A DNA stretch of 64,000 bases from Luidia sarsii. Lineage: Eukaryota; Echinodermata; Asteroidea; Paxillosida; Luidiidae. This document shows positions 32,707 through 43,465 of this stretch, one piece after another. The notes beneath the pieces are model-generated. The model did no database searches. It had not been told where the DNA came from and was given only the letters and a program-made list of their open reading frames with translations. The stretch is taken from the NCBI GenBank assembly GCA_949987565.1, contig OX465107.1, forward strand, positions 11,165,721 through 11,229,720, written 5' to 3'. The first letter of the stretch is position 1. The number at the start of each line of letters is the position of its first letter. A program made the translations under genes and the position numbers.

Positions 32707-33463
32707 CGAGAAATATATGTCTGTTGTGAAACAGAGCATAGAGCTTTTCCGCTTCTGTTTTTAACAAGTCATAGAATAGCCCCATTCCTACTCCAAAACG
32801 CATGTACATATTTTGTGCACAAAGCCTATGGGACTCGAGTGTGGTATTCAAAAATTCATAAAAAATATAAACAATGGTCCTTCGGTTCCAAACTTTAGAT
32901 TTGGAATGTCTAGCACGATAGCTAACTACATACCAAATTTCGAGATGATCGGCCAATGCCTTATATGTGTTTTAAAATCACACATTTTGATGACGTCATG
33001 ATTGCGTAACGACATTTTGGCTCCGGAAGGTGTTTCTAAACCATGTCCCAAATAGATATCAAAGAAAAAATGAAAAAAATCTCGCTCCGTTGGCCAAATA
33101 TGCTCATTTCAATGTGAAAATCTGAAAAGTTCATGACCTCATAAATATTCATGAGATGACGTCACGGTCAATCGATGGCAATTTTTGGATACACCTTTTC
33201 CCAACTTAGATACAGTGCAAAGTTGAAACCAAACGAACTTGCACTTTTGCTTTTAATGGATTTTGAAATTTGCCCCTTCAAAGCAAGGTCACGTGACACG
33301 TGATGACGTCATGATGACATCAAGGTGTTTAGGATCAATTTCAGCATGGGCTTTATGCATTTGCCACGTTTGAAAAAAATCCAAGTCTGTTCAATGACCA
33401 AAGTCGTGCTTACAAAACCCCTGTGCATTGTCTATGGGCTTTGGGTGAGAAGAAGAAGAAGAC
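32707..33463 (-). mobile_element. Helitron-like element, nearly full length
   Basis: The minus-strand 3' end has hairpin TCTGTTTCACAACAGA (32735-32720), a 9-nt spacer, and CTCG in place of CTAG (32710-32707). The usual TGACGTCA and CACGTGAC blocks follow, and the 5' end is TCTTCTTCTTCT near 33463. The altered terminus marks it as an old copy. It lies in a WAC intron. Confidence 0.5.
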
Positions 33464-33525
33464 TAAGAAAAAGCTGAACAACAGATATAGCTTTTCCGCT
33501 TCCCTGGAAGCGGCGGAAAAGCTAA

Positions 33526-34290
33526 CTAGAGATTTATGTCTGTTTGCAAAACAGATCATAACGCTTTTCCGCATCTGGTTCTCTTAAAAAAAAAAAAAAT
33601 TGATGAAAAAAAAATTGACATCAACGCGATTCGAACCAGTAACCTCCATTCCTAACCCAAAACGCACGTGCATATTTTGTGCACAAAGTGTATGGGACAT
33701 CATTATATTTTTCAAAAAATCATAATAATTCTGAACAATGGTCAATTGCTTCCAAACTCAGGATTTCGAATGTCTAGCCCAATAGCTAAATGCCCACCAA
33801 ATTTCGAGACAAGTGACCTTTGACAAATATGCGTTTTAAAAACACGCATTTTGATGACGTCACGATTGCGTCATGGCATTTTGGCCATGGAGGGTGTTCT
33901 AAAACTACATCCCCAATAGATATAAATGAAAAAATGAAAAAAATATTGCTCCGTTGGCCAAGTATGCCTAATTGAATGTTAAAATCAGAAAAGTTCATGA
34001 CCTCATTAATATTCATGAGATTACGTCACGATCAAATGAGGGCAATTTTTGGATACACCTTTTCCCAACTAAGATATACTGCAAAATTGAAACCAAACGA
34101 AATTGCATTTTTGCTTAAAATGGATTTTGAAATTTGCCACTTTAAAGCACTGTCACGTGACACGTGGAGACGTCATGACGTTTTCAAGACTACGACGCAA
34201 AATTTCAGCGAGGGTTTTATGCATTTGCCAAGTTTGAAAAAAATCATAGTTTGTTCAATGGCAAAAATGCCTTCCGAAAAAATTATGCGG
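33526..34290 (-). mobile_element. Helitron-like element, 5' truncated
   Basis: The 3' end is intact on the minus strand: stem TCTGTTT/AAACAGA with loop TGC (33555-33539), spacer, CTAG at 33529-33526. It contains the degenerate T-arm GATTCGAACC and a poly-A on + (poly-T on the sense strand). It is cut at about 34290. A GCGGAAAAGC hairpin (33490-33520) adjoins the terminus. Confidence 0.55.
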
Positions 34291-34489
34291 TACACCAGCC
34301 ATTCATTTTCTTTCTGCACCACATGAGGGCGCACTTCACAGCAACTGTCTGATACGCGGATAGGTAGCATCGTGATTGACGGTTTGGCCCTTTCACGTGA
34401 CCACCCAAGCAAAAACAGACAAAGAAAAACAGAACAAAATACATATGTTTATTCTATAATAGGTTAAGGCCCACTTCGCGTAGTTTTAC

Positions 34490-35030
34490 TTGAATTTGTG
34501 ACAGACGAAAAAAAGAGAGTTTACGTCACTGGGTTTCGAATCCGTATCCTCCATTCCTACCCCAAAACGCATGTGCATATTTCGTGCACAAAGTGTATGG
34601 GACTTCATTATAACATTCAAAAAATCATAATAATTGGTCAATGGTCAATTGCTTCGAAACTCAGGATTTAGAATGTCTAGCCCAATAGCTAAATGCCCAC
34701 CAAATTTCGAGACGATTGACCTTTGTCAAATATGCGTTTTCAAAACACGCATTTTGATGACGTCACGATTGCGTCATGGCATTTTGGCCCCGGAGGCCGT
34801 TTCTAAACTACTCCCCAATAGATATAATAGAAAAAATGAAAAAAATCTTGCTCCGTTGGCCAAATATGCTCAATTGAATGTTAAAATCTTAAAAGTTTAT
34901 GACCTCATTAATATTCATGAGATGACGTCACGATCAAATGAGGGCAATTTTCGGATACACCTTTTCCCAACTTAGATATAGTGCAAACTTGGAACAAAAC
35001 AAAATTGCTTTTTTGCTTTTATTGCAGTTT
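34490..35030 (-). mobile_element. Helitron-like fragment adjoining the Ngaro-like element
   Basis: Carries the T-arm-like GGGTTTCGAATCCG and the central blocks. It is cut at TTATTGCAGTTTG (about 35030), where (GGGA)n and the tyrosine-recombinase element begin. That break is probably the retrotransposon's insertion point. Confidence 0.5.
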
Positions 35031-35823
35031 GAGGGAGGGAGGGAGGGAGGGAAAGGATTTTTTCTGGCCTTATGTATGAATGGACTGCAAGAGAGGACCA
35101 GTGGCCTAAGGTCTGGATTTCAGCGATTTGAATCCCAAGTAGAGCGGTAGAAGTGGCTGCCCCGATCCAAAAGCTATGGGCAGTGAAGTCCTGGGTAGGT
35201 ATACCAAGTTCCTCCAAGGATTTGCGCAACAAATGTCGGAACTGGGACGATGTCAAGGGGGAACTGTCAAATCGAATGAAAAATGGGCCTGGGAAGGGCG
35301 GGCGGAACCGGAGGTACAAGGAGACCAGGGATACAGGGCATGTTGGGGAGTTGGGCTGGCTGTGGAACCTGAGTTCAACTGCATGGCCCCTTTGATCGGT
35401 CTTCGAATACCTGAGCCTCGTGACTAAAATAAACCGTCTACGCCCTCGAACCAGATGTCGTGTAGGTTCAATATGCGCTCGCTTATGCTGGATTTGTTGG
35501 TGGCCGTAACTTAACTGACGCGGAAAAACCCGTAAAAGGACAATGAGAACGCTGCGCGGAATAAAGCCGACTCGAGATCTGATGAAGAGATTGCGGGTAT
35601 AAGGGTTGCAGATTCGCATGAGAAGCTCAATTGTTATTGGGCGTCTTGTATCACGGCGGGAGCCTTGTCGGCGGCAACCTTCCCGCAACTTGCTTACAAG
35701 GAAATAGTCAGAGGGGTCTGGCCAACCATTGATCTTGTGCACATATGCAGTGGCAGCTGTGTACGTACCGATTGTCGAAGGGGAAAGCCCCTCCTGGGAC
35801 AGGTGAGCAATGAATGCAGCCAT
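35031..35823 (-). pseudogene. Ngaro-like tyrosine recombinase (YR)
   Basis: An ORF running 35823-34972 is about 283 codons long, but the tail beyond about 35050 translates (GGGA)n and flanking repeat. The N-terminal part (EGLSPSTIGTYTAATAY) fits the core-binding region. The catalytic end reads HSFWIGAAT, LGHWSS and HSYIRPE. The second Arg of the HxxR box is Trp here, while His and the Tyr nucleophile remain. Around 35520-35440 the family-like sequence (FFRVS, TATNKSSI) is in another frame, so the first catalytic Arg region is also disrupted. In active elements this enzyme integrates the circular cDNA. Confidence 0.7.
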
Positions 35824-35916
35824 GTGATTGCTAGGAGCTGGCCAGAGATCAGGAAGACCCGCGCGATGCCGGAAAAGAATGAACCGATCAACGCCCAGCT
35901 ATACGTATCCCAGGTA

Positions 35917-36315
35917 CTACATTGTCTGACGAATTACAATCCTTTTTCCAGCTAGGGGCTTGACCCAAAGCGAAATAACTACGACCACTGGGAAGAACTC
36001 CAGCCATGCAATAGAGTGGTTACTATCCCGGACAGGCTGCAGCCAAACCCCATTAAACCACGGGCCCTGAAAATAACCCCCGAAGCCAATGCCAGCGCTA
36101 GCGTCGGTGAAAAATTGGAGGTCTTCATCAAGTGCCCAAAACTGGGCAGGGATAGCAGTTCTACCATTGTAGCTGCGAAGGAACACCTGCCACATGTGGA
36201 GATCCTCCCGGGCCTCCACTGAGAGGCGAACCAAGTGCCAAGGTGGTTGCGCATATTTTGTGGAGTCCATCAGCCGCCTGAGGAAGGCTCTCCCAGGGGC
36301 GACAGCACGGCACAC
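35917..36315 (-). pseudogene. Ngaro-like RNase H domain
   Basis: The minus-strand frame has FFTDASAGIGFGGYF (first catalytic Asp) and SIAWLEFFPV (catalytic Glu region), the RNase H layout of DIRS/Ngaro pol proteins. It is separated from RT and YR by frameshifts and stops. Confidence 0.65.
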
Positions 36316-36349
36316 AAAGGATGGGGATCCAATGAGTGATTGAAGGGTT

Positions 36350-36853
36350 CTAACTTTTAAGTGTTATTTTGGAAGGCTTAAGTGCCTCCTGAATCTTTTT
36401 GGAGATGTTGTGGAGTTTGCCGCTGGGAATGGACACTGTTTGTGCGATAGAGTTAATTTCAAGGCCCAAAAAAGTAAGCCGTGTGGTGGGAAGGACTATC
36501 TTGTCATCTACTAAGGGCACCAAGAGTTCTGCACATACTTGGGTGAACAAAATCTAGCAATTTCTGACAGGAAAGAGCTTCCTTTGTATCAGTCCCCCCA
36601 ACTAAAAGAAAATCGTCAACATAATGACAAATGTGGTTGGAGCCTGCCCGTCTGCGCACAGCCCATTTCACAAAGGTGGAGAAGTGCTCAAAATAAGCAG
36701 GGGCACATGCGGCCCCCACGGGGAGTGTTTTGTCCACAAATATCTAATCCTGGACCTTAATGCCAAGTAAGCAAAAATCATCAGGGTGGATTGGGAGGAG
36801 ACGAAAGGCGCATTTGATGTCAGCTTTAGCCAGGAGGGCGCCCTTTCCCGCAC
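36350..36853 (-). pseudogene. Ngaro-like reverse transcriptase
   Basis: Fragments in several frames run in order as an RT: a palm block with APSWLKLTSNAPF-like sequence, then PVGAACAPAYFEHFS, the active-site box HYVDDFLLVG (about 36650-36620), and the thumb TTRLTFLGLEINSIA (36490-36430). The YVDD Asp pair is present, but frameshifts prevent a continuous product. Confidence 0.7.
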
Positions 36854-38592
36854 TAACTACTAGGTTAACTGCATCGTCGAAGGAGGTGTAGTGCACTGAG
36901 CACATCTGTTTGTCAATGCCGTCATTGACAGAATCCGACTCGGGATGAGAAAGGTGGTGTATGAGCCATTGAGTCTTCTACATGTACCTGGCTCCGACTT
37001 TGGGACAAATCCTAATGTTAGCAATTGGGCTGGTTTAAATGGGCCTGCCATGCGGCCTAGCCAAACCTCCTTTCCCAGCTTGGCAGGGGATTTGCAAGCA
37101 AAGGCCCCATGGCCGACTGACTGGCATGCAGAGCACTTGTGCAGAAATGGACACTGGGCTCGGGGGCAACCGGAGGTCCGATTGTATGCGAAACAGATTC
37201 CAGAGCTGCGGGGGTTTTGGTGGGACTGCCCACGAAAAGCACTCGACGACTGCTTCAGGTCGCTGAATTGGGACCCCCCATATCCGGATGTGCCAGCGTG
37301 GGAGGGGGGTGGGGTCGCAACATACAACGCCCACAACTCTCCATCGATGGAGGCCCAAGACCTAGTAGGGTGATACTGCTGCCGCATCAGAAATTGTCAG
37401 TCATACTCGCACCAACCCCGACCAGGGAAGCGAGCAGCGGCCATGCACACATGTGCATGTATTTAAGTATTTGTTGGGAGCGAGTGGGATGTGCGCCTAG
37501 GAACACTGATGCCAGAAACAAAAATGCATTAGTCCAAGCCAAGATTGAGTTGATCTGGGGTCTTTTCCTTGAATTTGCAATGATCAGTTGGCCAGACTGG
37601 TCCATGGTAAAAGTGAGGTTAGAAAGAAGGCGGTTAGCTACCTGGCGGTCAAAAAGAGAATCAAGCTCTATAAACTCACTCTTGACTATTTTCTCCTTGG
37701 TCCCAGCAGGGACAGTTGTCCCAAGCGGTTCACAAATCGACAGTAGGGGTCCCCCACTGAAGTCAAAGGGGTTGACAGTATTGCCCGACTGAATAGCAAT
37801 AGGCTGGATGGGGGTTACTGGAGATGCATGGGATTGAAAACCAGCAAAACCCAGGGGAATAGGGGACAAATTGGGTCCGGCAACCTCAAACTCACCAGAT
37901 AAGGCTGGGCATTGGTGGACAAAGAGGGGCTGACCAGGAGTGGAGGGCCCACTTGAGCTTGAAGGAGGAAGGGCTTGGCCATGATGGAACTGGAAGGCTT
38001 GAGCCTGGGGTGGGACAGGCGCAGGAGCTTGTGATGGGTGAGTTCCAGCGGCAGTGGGTGGAGGAGCCACCGAGCCGCTAGAATACGATGGCTGGTACGT
38101 CGGGTAGAGGGCGCTTGACGAGCTGAAGGCGCCGCCCAGGCTGCTGACCAGGGCGCGTGTCGCTCCTTGCACCCCGGGGGGGGGGGGGGGTGCGACGCTG
38201 GCCGGGGCCGCCGGGAACGCAACGTTGGGGTTCAAGGTTGTACGTCGGAGCCGATGCAGATGTCTCCACCACAGTCGAGGGAATCGCGGCCTCCGCCGTA
38301 GGGGCGTCCGATGGTGAAGCAGCCACGTTGTGATGTAGCGGTGTCGCGATCGAGCTGGCCGTGTTGGACACGAGAGGGCGCTGTTCATCAGGCTCGCAGC
38401 TGAGGTTACGATCAGCAGACGGCAATGGTGTCGACGGTGCGGGAATAAGCAGCCCCTGGATAGCCCGAGCCTGGGCCCAAGTTTGTCGGAAGGATCCGCT
38501 GCTGGGGCACGCTTTCCGCGTTTCCTGGGGCCGTCCGTCATCTTGTGTTTACGGCCTCTATTACCCATAGTGGCAGACTGCCGGATGGCCAC
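36854..38592 (-). pseudogene. Ngaro-like Gag with CCCH/CCHC knuckle
   Basis: Positions 38592-37387 start MAIRQSATMGNRGRKHKM with a long Pro/Ser/Ala-rich region and the shared block SICEPLGTTVPAG. After a frameshift near 37450 and an in-frame stop near 37390, a second frame continues with SWASIDGELWALYV and the knuckle CFAYNRTSGCPRAQCPFLHK. The knuckle is followed closely by KEVWLGRMAGPF of pol. The linker present in the copy at 1-215 is absent, indicating an internal deletion. A G-run at 38177-38189 is a possible indel source. Confidence 0.7.
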
Positions 38593-38599
38593 TCGGACA

Positions 38600-40065
38600 G
38601 GAGAAAATCGAGAAAACTGCTAGAGGCAAATTGTCGGACGTGTTGCATGCTCAGCGGTATAGCAGGAAGAGGGAGAGAACGCGCGAGATCACTACAGCTT
38701 GCCTGTCTCCTGGGCATGCAGGGATTGGCTGGCGATAACAGACCAACAGCAAAGCGACCAATCGTGAGTAGGCTTTGACGGCCCCCTCGTGAAGCAGGCC
38801 AATGGAATGCCTGCTCTCACCCCCTCTGTGCCAAAGGGGATTTTCCGGACATGAGTGCCGGAAAACCATATTAACACCATTGCAGTGACGATAGTCGCAA
38901 ACCCAAAATGATACAAATGTCATTGGAATCATGGTGTGAGCAGGTGAGTACATATAACTTATCTTACATAGTGCCATGATGCAATACGTAAGGCTGAAGC
39001 ATACAGTATGTAATGCACAGCAGTGAGAGCACAGGCCAGAGGTGTGTTTCCGGATGGTTCCCTTCTTATGCATTTACAATAATACAGAAAATACAGTTAA
39101 TACAGAAACTGTTGGAAACTGCTCACTGACTAAAATAACCTAAACACATAAATCTCAAAAATGTTCGATCCGTTCTCAAAGGCAAAGTGACAAGGACAAA
39201 CATAGACAATCAGGGGAAGGAAAGCCTTGACACACATGACAGAGGAGGGACAAAGGGGAAGGGAGTGGGATGCAGATGTACACTGAGGGAGGGGAGATTA
39301 GGAAAAACAAACAAAGGGGTGTGGGGATCAAAGGGACAGGAAGGAGGTGGGAGATCAAAGAAGAAAGCTACAGGTACATGTACATGTACGTGTACATGTA
39401 CATTTGTAAGATAAAGAAAAGAAGTGCTAATGAGATGAGGACTAGTCATTCCCTTCCTGAATATTTAGGCCATGGGGTTGTATTGTGCATCTTTCCGATG
39501 GCCAAGATACTCTATACCCTGTACTAGGCTTGGGCAGTTCCAGGATTTTGGGAACCGGTTCCGGTTCCAGTTGGGAACTGCGGTTCCGAGATAGAACCGG
39601 TTCCTAAAAAAACAAAGAAAAACATAAGATTTAAAAAACAAAAAGACCTCAGTGAGCGCGGTTTCGCGGACGCCACCATGAGCTTGGAAGGTTCAACTAC
39701 ATGCGCGTCTTTTATGGCGACTTTTTTTTTGCTTCAATGCATTGATAAAGTATATCTATTCAAAAGCAATTATGCATGGCATATTAAGAACAGGGAATAA
39801 AACCCTTTTAGTAAATTCACCCGTAGAAAGTGGAAGGGTCAAGCCGTTACCTTTGGGTTGTTTATTGGACGCGCGCCAGCATGGTTGGCCAGGTAACATG
39901 GATAACTTCGGCAGGTACGCTACAGACAAATGTACCACTTGGCTACTTCCCGAGTCCCCGATTCCAACGCCTGTAGTCCCCGATTCAAACACCCGCAATC
40001 GCTAGAGCCAACAGCTAGCGCAAATAGCCGTGTCAGTCCCAAATCCCACGCAAAACTCGAACCCA
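38600..40065. other. WAC intron; simple repeats, no gene
   Basis: Contains a purine-rich stretch (39180-39370), a GTACATGTAC microsatellite (39372-39404) and a GGAACCGGTTCC palindrome-rich stretch (39540-39605) like that at 24540. No coding feature. Confidence 0.45.
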
Positions 40066-40069
40066 ACAC

Positions 40070-40210
40070 TGTCCCGTATCCCGAGCAATACCCGAGCCCC
40101 GCGCGGTCCCGAATCCTGAGCAATACCCAAGCCCCACGCGGTCCAGAATCCCGAGCAATACCCATGCCCCACGCGGTCCAGAATCCTGAACAACACTGGG
40201 GCCCCACGCT
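40070..40210 (+). repeat. 35-bp minisatellite, locus 1
   Basis: Units of the type GAGCAATACCC-AGCCCCACG plus CGGTCC-GAATCC are repeated about four times. The same unit family forms a second array at 41155-41312. Confidence 0.75.
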
Positions 40211-40214
40211 GAGG

Positions 40215-40345
40215 TTGTTCGATATTTCGATATCGCGATATCGCTTTCCGGCGATTATCATATCAAGCGCATTTCAGGATATCGCCATATTTTCGATATC
40301 GCGATATCGAAAAAAGTATCACGATATCGAAACAAATTCTGGTTT
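40215..40345. repeat. GATATCGCGATATC palindrome cluster
   Basis: Multiple nested palindromes (CGATATCGCGATATCG) flank TTTCCGGCGATTATCATATC. The layout suggests subterminal repeats of a short hAT-like MITE. Confidence 0.55.
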
Positions 40346-40599
40346 CCCAACCCCATTCGCCTGTCTGTAAGCTTGTATAGCGTGGCCATCAGAGAGATCT
40401 TGAAGGGCGATAAGCTTTCCAGGGCTCGACCTTAGCGGTCGCCCGCTCGCCAAATGCAAGTGAAAACTCCGGCGGACGACCCAAAAATCCTCTGCCAGTC
40501 GTCCGGCGGGCGAGTGAAAAATGACAGAAGTTTTTCTTGATAGAAATGTTAATACCCTTTGTTTTTGTTGTTGAAAACACTAAGTACTGTTTTGTGTCA

Positions 40600-40690
40600 G
40601 AAATTTAAGGCATTTGCCGACCAAATCTGCTGTAAAAACGGCTTTTGGGATCGTACTCATCCCCGTGATTTGCGCACGCTTATGTATGTA
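40600..40690 (+). repeat. dispersed repeat, CxKFKAFA block (copy 2)
   Basis: Copy of 4796-4890, with the same frame open (KFKAFADQIC...GFWDRTHPRDLRT). It is followed by a GTACATGTAC microsatellite. Confidence 0.45.
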
Positions 40691-40789
40691 TGTACACATG
40701 TACTGTACATGTACATGTATCTAGGTACTCGCTTGGTGTTGACTGTAGATCTGTGACCATAGGGTCGTTTCTTTAGACTGTTTCTAGTT

Positions 40790-41090
40790 TCACCGACATA
40801 TTGAATGTTGCAAACCCTGCAAGATATGATATCGTTCCATTGGTCCTATGTGTAGAGTCAGAGGAGTGTCCCGAAAAGGAGACTGCTTCCTTCACAGGGT
40901 TCTGACAGACTTCACATTAAGAGTTACACTTGAAGGTTCCATGCTGGGTCGGGGGTAAAGGATCCAAAGAGGGGACCTCAGCACGAACAATCAGATCTCG
41001 GAGGTTGCGAGGACGTCTGTATGCCAGGAATGGGGTGTCCAAAACAGCACTGGCCAGACAGTCTGAGGTGTGGAGAATGTGGTGATTGTC
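40790..41090 (-). pseudogene. Penelope-like element fragment
   Basis: The minus-strand translation includes FLAYRRPRNLRDLIVRAEVP, GTFKCN, then after a stop CEVCQNPVKEAVSFSGHS, and in another frame CRVCNIQYVGETRN. This is the linker plus GIY-YIG start of a Penelope-like element, with a stop and frameshift. Its 5' side is cut by a TA-element terminus at 41095. Confidence 0.65.
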
Positions 41091-41094
41091 ATTA

Positions 41095-41157
41095 CCGTAT
41101 AATCCCGGGTATAATGCGCACCCGTGTGTAATGCGCACCCCCAACTTTCGCCTTCAC
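41095..41157 (+). mobile_element. solo terminus of the TA-flanked element
   Basis: TA precedes CCGTATAATCCCGGGTATAA and a second GTAATGCGCACCCCCAACTT block, identical in layout to the left end at 28667. It stops after CGCCTTCACC and runs into the 35-bp minisatellite. Confidence 0.6.
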
Positions 41158-41312
41158 CAAGCAACACCAGAGCAACACCAGAGCCCCACGTTGTCCCGAA
41201 TCCTGTGCAACACCAGAGCCCCACGCGGTCCCGAATCCTGTGCAACACCAGAGCCCCACGCGGTCCCGAATCCCATGCAACACCAGGACCCAAGCGGTCA
41301 CGAGTCCCATTC
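41158..41312 (+). repeat. 35-bp minisatellite, locus 2
   Basis: CAACACCAGAGCCCCACGCG plus GTCCCGAATCCTGTG is repeated about four to five times, one unit family with the array at 40070. Confidence 0.8.
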
Positions 41313-42119
41313 CCCCCACTTCCCGATTCTCAGTCCCGGAATCGCACACTTCCGGGCACCTCCGTGCTGCCTGCTATGGGAGATTAACACGTACCCAATT
41401 TTGAATGCATTATCTTCGAATGACTTCAAGCTGTTTCGTTTCCTACAGGCCAGGCACAAAGAAACAAGTGGATAGAGTTGTGATAGAGTTTACAAAAAAA
41501 ACCCACAATCAACGTTACGCGTGTGCAGCTCCTTGGTGTCAACGGGCTCTTCGTAGTCAACATGATCCGTAGTCCTCCAATACTTTGGTCAGATAGTACC
41601 CGTGCTGCACAGCAAGCGCGCTTGGTCCACACTGTCTGACAATAATGTTTAGGCAGCTAGGGGAGCATGTTGACATTGAAGAGTATGTTGAGACCGAGGA
41701 GCTGCACACACACGCAACTTCGTTAGCCAGTACACCTATAAATGCATTTAAAAGCCTAAGTTCGCTCGTCTGGGAACACGACTATCACCTCTTGTTGCAT
41801 AGGTTCTACGGTTTTAAACGTGAAAACAGATATTTATTTAAAATATTTTTCACTGTAAAACATGCAAAAACACGTATTTTACACATTGTATTTTAATATT
41901 TTGTTCCTAAAAGACTGTTCTAATAGTTTAAAGTGCTTAAATCGCCGCGATACAAAAAAAAATAACAAAAATGTTTGACGCTCCGTGCTTTACCTCCTAT
42001 GCGAGATGCCCGGAAGTCAGAAATCTCTCGGTAACACGTACATGTACATTCTCGAAGCCAACTTACACGGTCTATTGCATTGGAAAGAAGTCAAAAGTTA
42101 TAAATGATGCAGAAAAGCC
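41313..42119. other. WAC intron, no gene seen
   Basis: No supported ORF or repeat boundary. Confidence 0.4.
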
Positions 42120-42155
42120 CTATCCTCTGTTGTGACAACAGACATAGGCCTCTAG
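42120..42155 (+). mobile_element. Helitron-like 3' terminus
   Basis: Hairpin TCTGTTGTGACAACAGA (7-bp stem, 42126-42142), a 9-nt spacer and CTAG at 42152-42155 followed by T. Compared with the other copies, the extra G-C pair shows matched changes on both sides of the stem. The body of the element is not recognisable upstream. Confidence 0.5.
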
Positions 42156-42207
42156 TTATTATCATGTTTGCACACTTTTAAGCATTTTTTTCTTTATGGC
42201 TGAACAG

Positions 42208-42302
42208 AGAAAAACTTCAGCAAGCTCTTAGCTCTAAGGAGAGATGCAACACCAAGGAGTCTCCAAAGCCAGTTCAGAGTGGAGATGCAGTACCTTCAAA
42301 AA
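42208..42302 (+). CDS. WAC: WAC, exon after the WW exon
   Basis: The acceptor TATGGCTGAACAG and donor GTAGGT bound 95 bp. The first base completes the split Arg codon of the WW exon, giving WLER-EKLQQALSSKERCNTKE..., which matches the WLERE junction of WAC proteins. The donor leaves one base that pairs in phase with the next exon. Confidence 0.75.
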
Positions 42303-42443
42303 GTAGGTTACAAACTGAACACACTGATGATTTCATTCTCATGAATCTTATATGCAAGCATGCAACATTTAATTAGATTAGCTGACTTTACTTCACTTCA
42401 TTCCACATTATTTTTGTTTCAATTATATTGTTTTTTCCTTCAG

Positions 42444-43013
42444 GTGATACCAATAGCAAGCATTCCAGTGAGTCAACTCCCGAAAACCCCATCCCATCAC
42501 CACAATTGTATCAGCATCAGGCCAGCAAATTTCCAGACAGAGGTTCTTGTAAACCCCAAGAGAGAATCCCCTCTAGAACCACGGAAAGGACATGTGGTAA
42601 ATCCCAAGAGAAGCCACCAAACAAAGCCCAGGACAGACCAGCTGTCAGACCCCAGGACAGACCAGTTTCTACCAGTACAAGCACATACTCTCGGAGCATC
42701 AGTGCAAGCAGCAGTAATAACCTGCCACAAAAACGGCCCTTACAGTCAAACCAACCCCCTTATAGCTCCCTGGCCAGGAGTCAAAATGAAGGTGGACGGA
42801 CAGATCGTGAACATACACACAATGCTTCAAGCCAAAATAGAGAACACTCCGATGTGGATGATAATTCTCAAAGTACATGTTGCACTGGCCCTCTCGTGGT
42901 ACCATCAACTGGAGGCAGCAGTGGTAGTGTTAGTGGACTTTCTTTGGCAACAGATATCTATGGCCGACTTAAACCGCTTGTGTCCTACCCCAAAGGTGAT
43001 AAAGATCGTATAG
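42444..43013 (+). CDS. WAC: WAC, long Ser/Pro/Gln-rich exon
   Basis: The acceptor TTTTCCTTCAG and donor GTAAGT bound 570 bp open in the phase set by the previous exon. The product is low-complexity (SKHSSESTPENP..., KAQDRPAVRPQDRP, STSTSTYSRSISASSSNN) with a more conserved-looking end, YGRLKPLVSYPKGDKDRI. This fits the disordered central part of WAC. The C-terminal coiled coil is not found in the window. The donor lies 158 bp before the DIRS element. Confidence 0.7.
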   Translation: MIPIASIPVSQLPKTPSHHHNCISIRPANFQTEVLVNPKRESPLEPRKGHVVNPKRSHQTKPRTDQLSDPRTDQFLPVQAHTLGASVQAAVITCHKNGPYSQTNPLIAPWPGVKMKVDGQIVNIHTMLQAKIENTPMWMIILKVHVALALSWYHQLEAAVVVLVDFLWQQISMADLNRLCPTPKVIKIV

Positions 43014-43171
43014 GTAAGTTTTACACTAAAATTCTTATAACTTGTTCATTACTTTAATCAAATACAGTGCTGCTCACAGTAAACTTCCCACCCTGTACAC
43101 TTAACTCCCCCCATGATACATGTTTATTAGGAGGAAGGGTCAATAAAATCAACTTAGATTAATTATCAGTT

Positions 43172-43337
43172 ATTATATTTCGTCCTCGTCGTCGAGACTC
43201 CCTCTGTATTATTGTCCCTGGTAATACGGTTTGCACCACCCTTTGAAGAAAATGGATCATTCCTTCATTCATAAAAATGCAAATTAGCCCCAGCAGGCTG
43301 GGCATAAGACCCCCAAGAAACCACTGAAGCACGTCTT
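43172..43337 (+). repeat. left inverted terminal repeat of DIRS element
   Basis: Starts ATTATATTTCGTCCTCGTCG. From CTCTGTATTATTGTCC inward it is the near-perfect complement of 47931-48063. Confidence 0.85.
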
Positions 43338-43465
43338 TGTTTCTTGTGGTACGGTATAGCACGCACGTATTGGACACTACGTCTAGTTTTTTTCATGCAT
43401 TTACCAACTCTTAGCTATCAAACTGTTCAACCTTCGGTATTTTGGTGTAACTTACGAATAACGAT

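Noticed and set aside
34972..35823. Intact tyrosine recombinase gene
   Set aside because: The catalytic HxxR Arg is Trp, the first-Arg region is out of frame and the tail translates flanking repeat.
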